Part shown: piece after piece, positions 46,112 through 57,612 of the stretch | Layout of the letters: each line of letters starts with the position of its first letter | Numbering within the stretch: the stretch's first letter is position 1 | Source: Posidonia oceanica | Taxonomy: Eukaryota > Streptophyta > Magnoliopsida > Alismatales > Posidoniaceae | NCBI GenBank assembly: GCA_037176725.1 | Contig: JAZBRS010000020.1 | Span: 56,882,001-56,946,000, forward strand | Direction: 5' to 3' | DNA: 64,000 nucleotides | Notes under the pieces: generated by a model | The model's input: only the letters and a program-made list of their open reading frames with translations | What the model was told of the DNA's origin: nothing | The model's database searches: none | Program-made: the position numbers and the translations under genes

Positions 46112-49100
46112 TGTTGACACCCCATCTTGGCAGGCTTGGACCCTTGGAGCCCTCTTGGTGATTGCTGGATCAAACCCCAACCCTAATCCTCCTCTCTACC
46201 CTTCAAAATCAGCTTGTCTTGACCTAAACCTTTACCCCCCTTCCCGACCTCAAAACCTAACCAAAATCCATAGGAAAACCTACCACTATCCACTCAACAA
46301 ACCTACCCAAAGACCTAGGAATTTCCAAACCTAACCCATTCCCAAAAACCTAAGAAAACTTAGGTAAAACTACCTTTTTTCTACACCTTGAAACCCCTGC
46401 AAAACCTCTTTAAAATCAGACCAAAACTTCAGACCTAACACTAGAAACCTTAGGCTGCCCACTCGCCAATTCTCACCCCATTCCAAGACCATTAAGACCC
46501 TCTTTCACCCAAATTATCCTTTTCTCTCTCCGGGATTATCATTTTCTCTCTCCTCTCTCTCTCCTGATTATCATCTCTCTTCTCATCCCCTTCTTATCCT
46601 TTTTCTGGTCTGGCTGTGGGCCCCCTCTGTGCCTCTATCCTTCCTCTATCTTATCCCTATTTTTACTTTATTTTTAACACTTTTTCTGAATTTTAATAAA
46701 TCGTTTTCCTCCAACCTATCTTTTTTCCTTTTATCTCCCTCCTTTTTCCATTTCTTTCCTCCTTCTCTTTTCTTTTTCTCCCTTTTGCAAAAATCCACAA
46801 AAACCCATAAAAATCTGCAAAACCTCAAAACATAAAACAACAAATCAGTACCCTAAGAAAAACAATTAAAAAATATATTAAACAAGCCATTAAGAACTTA
46901 AACTTAACTTAAGCAAGCTAAAAGGAAAACCAAGCATGCAAACTAAAAAATGCAAAACAAATCAAAAGAAAACACTGAAAAATCGAGGAAAAAGCTAAAA
47001 TAAAATCAAAACCCACCAAAGGTAAAAACCCATCAGAAGAATTAAAAACAAACCCAAAAACAAGAATTAAAAAAAAATCAAATGCTAAAACAAGTAATTA
47101 AGGAAGACAAAAGACTTAACTTAATAAACATAAGAAAAACAAGTAAAAAACTTAATTAAAAAAGAAAAGAAAAACACATCTGAAAAGCCTAAAAAACACT
47201 CTATCAAACCAGAAAAATCCAACTAAAAACTTCAAGAAAAATCAACAAAATAAAAATCAAAACACAACTTAAAAGATTTAAGAAGGAAAAACCTTAACAA
47301 GACTACAACTTAAAAGTCTAAAAAACATCCTGATTAATGGGAAATTAAATCCTAAAAAATCCTAATTAATATCCTAAGTGTCCAACAAGGGAAACACATT
47401 TTTTAAAACAATTTAAAAAAGGTTTAACAAACATTTAATCAAGTGAAAACTAATTAAAAGCAAAACCAAAACCCTAAAATCCTAATCAAGCCCAAAACCC
47501 ATTTAAACCACACTAATTAACCAAAAGGAGTCATTAAAAAATCTGATTAAGATCCTGTTTCACAGCACAAGCACCTTAATATTTTTACTTATTTTTAATT
47601 TATTTTTTCCTATTTTTCCCCATTCTACCCTCTCTTTCTTTCTTCCTTCTTTCTTTCTTTCTTTCCTTACTGGGCTCAATCCGGCCCGTTTCTCCTTTTT
47701 TCTTTTTTTTTCTTCTTTCTTTTTTCTCGGCCCGTAGCAGTCCGGCCCGTTTTCTCCTTCTCCTTCCTTCTTCTTCCTCGCGCTTCCACCGGATTTCCTT
47801 CCCGCGAGCTCGCTGCTACAGATCTCCCTCCATCCATTTGAATTCGAAGCTCCGTCCTTTCATCTACAGCAGCTCGCCGTCTCCTCATCTCAGCACCAAA
47901 TCCGGAGTCGGTCGCCTCGCCGTCTCCTCTGCTGCAGTGGCCGCCGACGAATTTGAAATTCGGAAGCGCGCCAGCAGCCGGCCTCCACCAGATATAAGCC
48001 TCTCCTTCGTTCCTCCTTCGGTGGGCGGATGAACCTTCAGTAAGAGAGCAAACCCAGAGAGCGTGAGTGATCTCAGAGAGCAATTCAGAGAGCCATTCCC
48101 ACTTCCCTTCTTCCACCTGCAACTCCTTCCTCTTCTTCTCTGTCTCCCCCACTTCCAGAGGAGAGAGTGGCCAGAAAGAGTGGTTTGGGAGTCACCTCTG
48201 TATCCCGGAGAGAGACTCCAATCCCCCAGCCTCCTCCACCCAATTCCCTTCCCTTCCTCTGCCAAAAACTTCAGCAAAACCTCCCCTCTCTTTTCCAGTG
48301 AGCCAGGCCCTTTCCCAGCCTCCATCTTCCTTCCTGTTACTTCCCCAATCTCACCCAGCACATGACTTTCTTCCTCCAACATTCACCAGCCGTTCCACCA
48401 CTTAAAAATCTCCCAGAAACACACCCTGATCCCAACTGAAACCCAACTCCTCCCCTTCGGCAATTCCCTCTACTCCAGCTCACCGCCTTCCCCCAAACTT
48501 CTTCCAGAGACTCACTGGACCTCCATCTTCTCAAAACACCAACCATCAAACCCAGCCACCCACCACAGACCGAGAACTCCACTCCAAACACCTGCATCAA
48601 CCACAGACCAAAATTTGTCCCAACTCCCAAACCCCCTCCACTCGTACCAGAAACCTTCTCCGAGCATCCAGCTACACTCCTCAGACCTCCAGCAACCTCC
48701 CGGAGGGCTTCGCTCCGCCAGACGAGCAGCCAACACCTCCCCCGGCCTCCGGCAGTATCAGGCGAACCCAAAAGTGCTGGATCTCCCTCCAGCCTTCGCA
48801 GCTCACGTCTGACCACCTGGGAAGCTCCGGAGGATCGTTCTGAGGCGACTCCAGCCTTCGCGAGCCGCTGAAAGCCTCCCCTACAACCGGACGACGACCA
48901 CCGGCCGACTCCGACACTGCCGAGGTCGGGAGCGCCTTCCGGACACGATCGCAGGTACCACTCGCTCCCCCCTCTCTCTCCTCCTCCTGCTGCTTCTCCG
49001 CCAGTCAGAACCGAGTTCTGAGCGTTCCGGACGCAGTTGCAGTTCGCCGGACAGCTCTCCTTCTCCGGCGCCGGCTGTTCTTCCTCCGGACACTCCGACC

Positions 49101-51668
49101 ACCCGAGCGAGCTCCGGACCATTCCCAGAGCTCCGGACGATCGCCGACGTCGTTCTTCGCCCTCCCGCGCATCCTCAGCCTCCCCTGTCGACGGCCACGG
49201 GTACTGCCGGCGCTCTGCTACAGTACTCGTCGCCGTCGACCAGTTACTGTGCATTTATTTTATTCTGGCTAAAGTTTTAAGTAAATATTGCATATTTGGT
49301 TTAAGTTTCTGTCGTTTTACATTCCGGTCCTTATTCCACTTAATCTACTGTGCTTTTAAATCAAAATCATATTAAATTGTTGTTTTTATTGATGTTTTTC
49401 AGTATTTGCAATCTGGTCCATTTACTGTGCTATGCTGTTATAATATTTTGCATTTTAGCCCCTCTGTTTTCGTTTTTTGCATGTAAGTCCTGCACTAAAT
49501 CATTTTATTTAAATGCATTAACTTTACCATACTGCATTGCATCCTGGCCCCCTGCATGTTTTTATTTTTGCATTTAAGTCCCATGCACTGTAGCAACTTA
49601 GGATTTATTTTTTATTTTTGCATACTGCATTGCATATTTTACCTTCTAGTCTTGCATATTTGCAGTTAGGTCCATTTTAAATGGACAGTAACTGTGCTGC
49701 ATGCATTTTAGCTTATTACATTGCATTTTTGACCCTGATCTTTTTAAAAATTGCACTGTGGTCCTGTTATTTAATTTTCAGAGCATATTTTCCATGCTAA
49801 ATTGCATTTTCAGCCCCTGCATGATTTCAAAATCACACCTAGGTCCTTGCATGTTTTAAAAAATCATGTGAAAAGACCATTTTGCCCCTAGGTTGCATTC
49901 TAGCACCTATGCCCACCAAATTTCATGCAGACCTTCCACTAGTATCCCCAGACTCCCTGGAACCCTGTTTTCTGGGAAATTTGCACTTTTAGCCCCTTCT
50001 CTTTTCCAAAATGTACCCTGAAATCCTGGTTTTTCCCAGTTTCTTATCATTGCTTTTTCTTGCTTTTGCATGCATCCTGCACTCATCTAGCTTCGCATTC
50101 TAGCATCTTCTTGCACACACTAAGCACTTCTAGCTCCCCTTCACCTGGGAGGACCCTTTGCACACCCCTAGGACCCCCCTGAACACCTAGATCTGTTCTT
50201 CTCCCTTGTTCTGGCCCTTCTGCCTTGAAGCTGCGATATCTTCCAATCCGGCCGTTGGATCTTCTCAAGTAAGCTGCCCAGGCGACCGCAGTAAAGCGCT
50301 CTTCAGCATGGACCAGACAGATTTCAGATCAGGCTCCTGGATTTCCAGGTATGTCCTCCTGAACCCCTGCATTGCATTCATTTGCATGCCATTTGCACAG
50401 TTTTCCTTGTTTTCGCTTTCTGTCTCTTCGAGCATGTAGAATAGGACTTCCCCTTTCTGCTTGTCTATTCAAATCCCCATTTCGCGTACTCCTGTGTGTT
50501 CTGTGTTGAGTTTTCCTTGGATTTGCCACTTAATGTGACTTTCTTCCCCCTTTTCCACGATCCGATCGCATCGCGAGCTTTGGGCAGCATGCGAGACACA
50601 CCGTGGAACGGTTTAGTGGGAAACAGTCGCTAAGAGGTGGTAATCCCTCCGTTTGCACACTCTCCCCTCTGTAGGTCTTCACACCTACTCTGAGTGGTCC
50701 TGAACGACGTCTGTTCTTACACACGTGTTGTTTTGACTCCCCTTTGACCTTTTCTAATCACTTTCTGCATTCTTGCATTCTCATGGCTTTTTCCGAGGTT
50801 TTGCTTCGCTGTTTTGGCACCGTTTTGCGTGCCTGCTCTCGTTTTGGCACCGTTTTGCGTGCCCTTCTGTTTTCTTGTCTCATTTTGCGTGTTGCCTTGT
50901 TTTCCGCCCGTTTTGCGTGCCTTTCTATTTTCTCGTCTTGTTTTGCGCGCCGTTTTCGCTCTTTTGCATCGTTTTGCGCGCATTGCTCATTTCTCGCCTC
51001 GTTTTGCGTGTTTTACGCCGTTTTCCTTTGCATGTCGATCGCATTGCACGGTTTTCTCGCTGTTTTGTTTTCTCGCTTGCATTTGCATATAGGGCTGTGA
51101 TGCTTACTGCCTGGAGTTCTCACGAGCTAGGTTTCGCCTGGTTCGGAACACGGACAGCGTAGCTGAGCACTTAGAGAGCACGTTTACTTCTTTGCTTTGT
51201 TTCTTCCCACTTAGAGCACATCTTGAGCATTCATTCAGGCATTTATAGGCACATAGGCATTCAATCCTGCATTTTTCTGCGTATGCGAGCGTAAGCCTAG
51301 AAAGACCGATTTTCGAGCGTGTCGGGGGTGCCTAATACCTTCCCCGCACGTAACAGGAGTCCTTACCCTGTCTTTTGGCCCGCAATGACCGTACTGCCCT
51401 TATCCTAGGCTAGAGTCATCTCATTTGCATTTGTTTGCATTTGTTTTCCTCTGCATTGCTTTGCTTTGCATTTCTTGCTCGGTTTTGCGCGTTAATTCAC
51501 GCATTACCCCGGTTTTCCTCGTCTTCCGTTAACAGACGTGGTGGCGACTCTGATTTGTCTTATCTTCCCTTTTTCTCCTCGATTTCAAGTATTTTCGAGT
51601 TGAGCCTCTTCCTCGGATCTCAATCGCCGCTATATTTAGCGAGCCTGATTCCGATCGGGATCGCTACA
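46112..51668 (+). repeat. 3' LTR of N (5,557 bp)
   Basis: It is near-identical to 24333-29905 and has the same ends. Differences I noted are mostly C/T or A/G, for example 25973/47734 and 29093/50884 regions, plus a shorter TTTC microsatellite and a few 1-9 bp indels. The TTGCAT array, TGCGTGCC array and internal PBS-like site are all retained. Confidence 0.95.
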
Positions 51669-51673
51669 TACGC
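51669..51673 (+). repeat. Target-site duplication, right copy (TACGC)
   Basis: Exact repeat of 24328-24332. Joining the flanks restores a continuous word region of T. Confidence 0.95.
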
Positions 51674-52278
51674 GAGATGATGTGTGTCCAACGTTAGCCG
51701 CGCCATTTGACACGTATAACGTTTAGAGTAGCTACCGGCATTGGACGTAGACATTCAAGCGGATAACGTTGGCCACAGCAGATGAGGCGTATAACGTTTT
51801 TTCAGTGACTTAAGTTACAGAACTTGGCTGGATTGCCCCCTGATCCGTGATTGAGTTGCATGTGCCCGTTTTGCCCATTCCAGAGGTTTAACTAAGTTGA
51901 AATACACGTGTGAGCATTGGTTTCATATTTTTTGGACATCCGGGCCAGTCGGAATCTCTGGTTGCTCGTTTCATCAAGTAAATGGCTCGTTAAGATGTCA
52001 ACGACTTCAAAATTCAATTTTTAAGCTTCCAGGTGAAATCTTTCCTTATAATAACTATGTCATTTACATACTATTTCACTTGAATATGCTGGTTTCAAGT
52101 TAATTCGGATTAAGGGCCAGTATTTTACCATATTGGTCGTTTAAGCTCACTTTAGCTTTGAGTAAGGTAATTTAAAAGAAGTATTTGACAAGTTTACTGA
52201 GTGTGCAGAAATCTATATCTTTTCAAAATATACAATTGTTCTACAAGGTCACAGGGGCATACCCCTAAAGTACAAAAG
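51669..52278 (-). promoter_or_regulatory. Upstream region of gene A / end of gene B
   Basis: Words GTCCAACGTTAGCCGC (51690-51705), CGTATAACGTT (51714-51724), CATTGGACG and GCGGATAACGTTGGCC (51759-51774) and GCGTATAACGTT lie in 51669-51800. Before N inserted these were about 110-240 bp upstream of the gene A TATA box. The rest (51810-52278) is ordinary AT-rich spacer after gene B, with no gene seen. Confidence 0.6.
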
Positions 52279-55200
52279 CTAGGGGGCACTCTCTCCCTCA
52301 CCCTTAGGAGCTGAAGCAGGAGCTGAAGTAGGAGCCGGAGAAGGGGCAGTAGCGGGACGAGGCGACTGTCGAACCGAAACGCCTGACGGGGCCCTGGAAA
52401 TAGACCGAGAATAGTGGCTACCTGACCGACAGCTCGGCACAAAGGGAACAAGCACCCCGAGCCTGGCACCAGCTAAAAAAGCAAACCTTCGGTAGTGCCC
52501 AAGCTCAAGCTCAAGCTCAAGCTGGGAGATAATGCTCGCTGTGCCCTGAGAAGAGAAGCAGTCCAAAATATCAGATATAAGTGAGGACATGGAAGACATA
52601 AAGAAGCACTGAATTAAATCATACCACCTGAGATTGGGCGATCTCAGCATCCCTATCAGCCACTTGCTGCTCCAGCTCCTGGATCCAAGCGCTTCTAGTG
52701 GCCACTATCCCCTCCAGCTCCTCCAACCTCCCAACAGAGCTGGCAGCTATAAAGTCACCAGCCCGCTCCCTCAGCTCGCCCTCTAGATAAGCAACCTACA
52801 AGCAATGGCGTCAAGACCAAGGAAATTTCAAAAGCAGAAATAAAATAAAAGCATGTTTACCTTCTCCTAGAGATGGGAGATCTCCTCTGAGCGGTCCGGA
52901 GGGGGAGCACTGCTAGTCGAAGGCTGAAAAGAAAGATTCAAGTCAGTTACAATTCATAGCCAGACTACAAAAGCTACTTGTGAAAGTACCTGAGAGGCAG
53001 AGGCCCGTAGATGGTCAATCTCCCAGGTCAGAATGGAGAGCTGCTGCGTCAAGTGGTGCTCCTGCTGAGCCCACTCATCGGCCGCTTTGAGCTACAAAAG
53101 AAAGAAAGCAAGTTAGCCAAATTGAATTAACAGTCTACAAAATGAAATTCAGAAGCTCACCGCTATCTCCAGCTGGGCTCGAGAAGTATGAACCTCCTCC
53201 AACAGGGCCGCACGGGAAACCACCGCCTCCCCGGGATCTGTGTCCCCCAAAGGAAGGTTCCCACGCCCAAGGAAGTGGGACCGGTGGAAGATCATCAGAG
53301 AGGAAAACTCCCAGTCTATCCACTCAGCCCACTCCGCCTCGTCCTCCTCTATAGCATTCGTCTGAGCGGGGGAACCACGACGGGCCCAGTCCAGGAGCTG
53401 TGGACCGTAGACGTCCACCTAGTGGCGAGCACAGCTGCCCCCACCGCGTGTCTCTCCCCAAACTCGGTGAGGTGGAGGTGAAGGCTGAGCCTGCCGGCGT
53501 CCTAGCTGTCGTAGTGCCCTGCCAATCTGCTGGAAGTGGCAGTGGTTCCAATAGTGGATCCATACGTCCTGGTCGAAAATGGCCCGATCACGGGCAATCT
53601 CGGGGATGTCCGCATGCTCTCCCTCAGCATAGGAATGCCAAACCACTTGAAAGGAGCAATACATGTCAGCAAGCGGCATAAACAAATAAACAGAAGCTGA
53701 AATTAAAAGAAGCAAGTTACCTGAGCCAGGACAAGAAGCTCGAAAAGCAGATGATCGACATAGCGGTTGTCATCTGCTGGCTCGAGGGCTTGCTCAGCAG
53801 CAGCCCAAAATAGTCCCTGAGGAAAGAGGACACCGGTAGGCGGAACCGGAGGAGGGGCAGGGCGCAGAAAGGCGAAGTGGTCCTACGCCCACATCTGCAC
53901 GCAAAACGAGGAAGCTGTTAGGAAGAATATAATATCCAATGCAAGCTTAAATATGCAGATTTACTTGAAGGAAGGGTAGGTTCCCACCCAGCTAGCGAGA
54001 ACTGCCATCAGTGAAGCAGAATAGGGTGGAGTACAGGTTCGCCAAGCTGGCCGCACCCCAAGCGTACTCTCCCACACGCTCCAGGTCCGCCAGAAGAGGA
54101 AGGAACCACACCAAGAGCTTTGAGGAGTGCGAGAAGAGCACCTCCCCAAACAGCACCAGGAGGAAGGCCTGCAGCTGCTGGTCAGCCTCCACACCTGGTC
54201 CGGCTACTGTCTTCGCCAGCTCACTCACCCGGCGAACCGCAGAAGTGATCACCACAAGCTGCTCCCCGCTCATGGCTAACTGGCGTCCAACAAGCTCCTG
54301 TGCCAAAACCGAGTAGCCCGGGCGCACCCGCCCTGTCACTGGTCTACCCGTGACCCAGAGACCAGTCAGCCGTGCCATGTCCTCAAGGGAGAGGACACAC
54401 TCACCTGCCCTCGTAACGATCGAGCTCGTCCGGAAGCTCCACCGCTCTGCAACCGCTTCTAGAAACATCGGACGAAGGGGAAAGTCCGGGATGGACAAGA
54501 AATGCCTAAATCCCATCCAATCCAGACGCTCCTGCTGGAAAGAAGCCAACAAAGCGTACGACCGGCGGACCTAACCCTAGTAGCAGTGGGTCACGGCCGA
54601 TGCTCGACACTACAAGCACGCAGAAGAACTATCAGTCAAGATGAAATAATTGAACAAAATAAGGAAATAAAGAATGGAAAATGTATACCTGCCCCCTAGA
54701 AGCCGGTGTGGCAGTGGCGTACTCTGATCGGGATGCGTCCTTACGCGGTCCCGATGCTTGCACCTCGTCTCTGGGGATCTGCTCCCGCCAGTAGTCCGAG
54801 GGATCCCTCGCATCGCCCTCCGCCTCCCGTCGGATGAAGTCAACCATGTTCCGCCACCAGCCGTCGTCCTCGCCAAATTGCATGAGGAAGGGGTTGATTG
54901 GCCTCGCCTCGGGCACCTTCGAAGCCCCTTCCTCGTCTAGGCTGACCTCAGGCCTCACCTTTGAGACCGTCTCCTCTGAATCCTCCAAGCTGAAGGAAGT
55001 GCTGGAACCGAAGGCCGCCTCTGCCGTCGTCTCTACGGCCTCCCTGGAACCAGAGTCCTCCCCCACGGTGGCCTCACTGGCCGTCGCCTCCGCATCCACA
55101 CGTCGTCACCAACCACCACCTCGGCCTCTACGGTACCACCAACGGCAGCCCCCATCTCCGCTCCTGTAACCTCGGCATCGCCACCGGATGTCTCCCCGAG

Positions 55201-55503
55201 ACCCGCCACGGCACCACCAGCCTCCACCATGCCTGCCACGCCCTCGTCGGCCTCCACGGCCACCCCAGCAGCCAGCCCAGGCACAGCCACGTCGCCCCCA
55301 GGCACCACAGCCGCCGAACTCGCTGCCACGGCCTCACCGCCGCCTGCCATGACCTCGCCGGCGCCTCCCGCAGCCCTCGCCGCCGAGTCCCGCGCCGCAG
55401 CAGCCCCAGCCGCCGTCTCCAACGCCGTCTCGCCGAAAGGGGAAGGGCTGGTCCAAGCCCTTTTAGCCGCCCGAGTATAGAAATGCGAAATTTGCCTCTC
55501 CAT
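52279..55503 (-). pseudogene. Antisense gene B of T: 8-exon plant mobile domain protein
   Basis: Exons (minus strand) are 55503-54689, 54609-53965, 53894-53721, 53646-53161, 53091-52990, 52923-52861, 52795-52628 and 52545-52279. Introns are 65-82 bp with GT-AG ends, except that the exon 4 acceptor reads AA (G to A). Exons 2-8 are each a multiple of three; exon 1 has one missing base near 55100. The product would be about 906 residues: an Ala/Gly-rich N-terminus, then a full PMD in exons 2-4 (LSLEDMARLTGLWVTGRPVTG-like, WGAASLANLY, LQ then MWA-x-DHFAFLRP, VWHSYAEGEH, ALRQLG), then a coiled-coil tail. PMD proteins such as MAIN/MAIL1 act in transposon-related silencing. Exon 2 has three TAGs, exons 3, 4 and 6 one each. 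Confidence 0.7.
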
Positions 55504-55610
55504 CAAGGTATGATCACCGGAATGGGGGGAGAGCCGCCGAAGAAGACACTGTCACTGGAGAAGAAGAAGGGAGGAAGAGCAGATGGCCACCCATGGCGTA
55601 GGACGAGGGC

Positions 55611-55618
55611 TTTATACC
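55611..55618 (-). promoter_or_regulatory. TATA box of antisense gene B
   Basis: GGTATAAA on the minus strand lies about 108 bp before the gene B ATG. A short upstream ORF begins at an ATG near 55597 in the presumed leader. AACGTT-type words start directly upstream. Confidence 0.6.
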
Positions 55619-55620
55619 TT

Positions 55621-55785
55621 TCAATGTTGTACGCGTGAATCCTAGCGTCCAACGCCTCGGGAAGAAAGAATGTTATACGCACCCTATGACGCGTTCAACG
55701 TTTTGCGAGTTAAAACGTTAGCCACTGCTTTTCCAGTGTATAACGTTGGACGCTCCAATTTGAGCGTACAACGCTTTAAGTTCAG
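55621..55785 (-). repeat. AACGTT-type word cluster upstream of gene B
   Basis: Words include GTTGTACGC (55627), GCGTCCAACGCC, GTTATACGC, GCGTTCAACGTT, AACGTTAGCC, TATAACGTTGGACGC and GCGTACAACGC. An ACTG-ctttt-CAGT turn lies between two of them. Confidence 0.7.
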
Positions 55786-55891
55786 GGAAGTGTTCTGAAT
55801 TCTGATATTCTCATTCAACTCATACAAATTCATTCAAAAGAGACCAAAGAGACGAAATAAATTTTATTGATGATAAGTGATACATTTCTAA

Positions 55892-57243
55892 CTACATCTT
55901 CTGTCTTTTTGAAGGAAATTCAATAAACAATTTAGGACGCACGCCCTCGTACCAAGCGTCATAAGTTGCAAGAGAAATGGCTTCACGGTCCGCATTCGAG
56001 TTCTCCCATGCAGAAAGGACTCGGTTTCGCCCCTTCCCGTCCCAAGTACCAGCCTGATAGAAGACCTGGATGATGTCCCCAGGAGTGTCCCTCAAGCATG
56101 GGAGAATCATATCAGAGAAGCGCAGCAAGGGAGGTATAGCTCGAGGAGTACCCAGCATTGAGAAGCATCGCTGAGGATTGTACCTCACAAACTTGGTCGC
56201 CCCAATCAGCGTCAGGAAATACTCCGGGTTAGACACTGCCCTGAAAGACGAGGGGGGACTGAAGGAGTCCATCTGGGACTTGACCTCGCAAGCGCATAAA
56301 CGGCGAATGAGCTCTTCCAAGGGAATGCTAGCATCAAGAGCAGGCAGAAGAAAATGCTCCTCCAGCCAACGCAGAACTAGGAACGGCGAGCCAAAGAATG
56401 GCTCCCCGAGGCAGGCACTGCATAAGCCTCGGATGGTAAAAGCCAAAACAGACTGACTCAAACATTTCTCCTGGTTGCGCACGCAGATGCACATGAGCTC
56501 AGCATGGTAGGCACTAATAGTCAGAGCTTCATTTGGGAAGAGCACTAGTCCCCTGATCAGAATAAAGACGCATTCCAAGCAAGAAGCCTCAGAGCGGATG
56601 CTGTTGCGCTATTTCTAGAAGAACTTCCATAAGGAGGAGAGCTTGATACAGCCATCCAGCACCAGATCCTTCGGCACAACAACAGAGCCGAAGATGCACT
56701 TTAAGAGAGAAAAGGAACCTACCACCCTGATTGGCAAAAGGTAGGCATCCCTGTAGTAAATGGATGGGTCGGCATGCCGAGTACCTAGGAGGGCGCTCAC
56801 CTCCTCCAAAAGAATGGTCAATTCCCCAGAAGAAGAAAAGAACATGTGAGTCAAGGGATTCCACAGCCCACAGAGGCTGAAGAGCACCTTCCAGTCAACA
56901 GGCTGCCGCAGCTGGCGAAGGGCCTGACAGAGACCAGCCTCCTCCAAGCGCTCCCGATACTTCTTCAAAGCCCAAGAGCGGAATTGTTGAACCCAGTCCA
57001 ACTGATAGGCTTTCGAGTCACGGTCGTTGTTGGCAGAAGATAGGGGCTATAAAGTAAGGAAAAATCAGCAGAAATACGAGAATAGGAGTATGTGGAAATG
57101 ATGAAAACAGAGAGTACCTTCTCAAGCACCAACAGATTCGCCAAATGGTTGGGTATAGCCTCCAGCCGGAGTTGCACCATGTTAGAACGAGAGGAGAAGA
57201 CGGCCACCTGGAAAGCATGACGTGGGATATCACTCAAATCCAT
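55892..57243 (-). pseudogene. Antisense gene C of T: spliced PMD-like protein, paralogue of A
   Basis: Exon 1 is 57243-57118 (42 codons from ATG). A 71-bp intron (57117-57047) has donor GTACTC and acceptor TTTATAG. Exon 2 is 57046-55892 (1,155 nt, the same length as exon 2 of gene A). The core reads GLWNPLTHMFFS and ELTILLEEVSALLG. The C-terminal half has FVRYNPQRCFSMLG, matching FVVYNSHRCFEMVG of gene A. Two TAGs four bases apart at about 56617-56609 (F-F-stop-K-stop) interrupt exon 2, both probably former CAG. The protein ends SKRQKM, basic like that of gene A. Confidence 0.7.
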
Positions 57244-57302
57244 GAGGAGAAGCACAAGCCCTAGCAAGCAAAAATCAATAAGGGAAGGGAGATAAATGTT
57301 TG

Positions 57303-57316
57303 AACTATAAGATTCA
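57303..57316 (-). promoter_or_regulatory. Possible TATA box of antisense gene C
   Basis: CTTATAGTTC on the minus strand lies about 65 bp upstream of the gene C ATG. It is weaker than the A and B boxes. The AACGTT-word cluster 57437-57533 is about 120 bp further upstream. Confidence 0.35.
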
Positions 57317-57436
57317 AGCCAAGAGGAGGTCAAATACAGGCCATGGAGCCCTCATCGGAATGGAAACCCAAAGAAAATCGGGAATTTACTACCAAAACGG
57401 TGGTGCCCAAGCAGGAAAGACAGCAGCCTGTCTCGC

Positions 57437-57533
57437 GACGTTATATGCGACCGTAATGCCGTCCAACGTTAGCCGTGGTTCTTCAAGCGTCCAACGTTGA
57501 ACGCTAACAATCAAGCGTCCAACGAGTCAAAGC
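57437..57533 (-). repeat. AACGTT-type word cluster upstream of gene C
   Basis: Words include CGTTATATGCG, GTCCAACGTTAGCCG, GCGTCCAACGTTGAACGC and GCGTCCAACG within 97 bp. Confidence 0.7.
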
Positions 57534-57612
57534 AGAATTGAGAGCAGAACAGCAAGAGCCCTGGAGCACAACTGGGTCAACAAAGCAAGCAAAGCCAAAA
57601 AAAGTATCCTTT

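Larger units (their letters stand above)
24333..51668 (+). mobile_element. Complete nested Ogre-like (Tat) element N, 27.3 kb
   Basis: LTRs at 24333-29905 and 46112-51668 both run from TGTTGACACCCC to GATCGCTACA and differ by roughly thirty substitutions plus a few short indels by eye. PBS (29907-29924), gag, protease, G-patch, RT, RNase H, aRNase H, integrase, a sense accessory ORF, a repeat-rich 3' region and a PPT (46099-46107) lie in order. TACGC flanks both sides. It inserted into T upstream of antisense gene A. The coding regions carry several nonsense codons and frameshifts in spite of the near-identical LTRs. Confidence 0.95.

Noticed and set aside
46112..51668. Possibility that the two 5.5-kb copies are a segmental duplication rather than LTRs
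   Set aside because: Both begin TG and end CA, are flanked by TACGC duplications, and have PBS and PPT in the right places.
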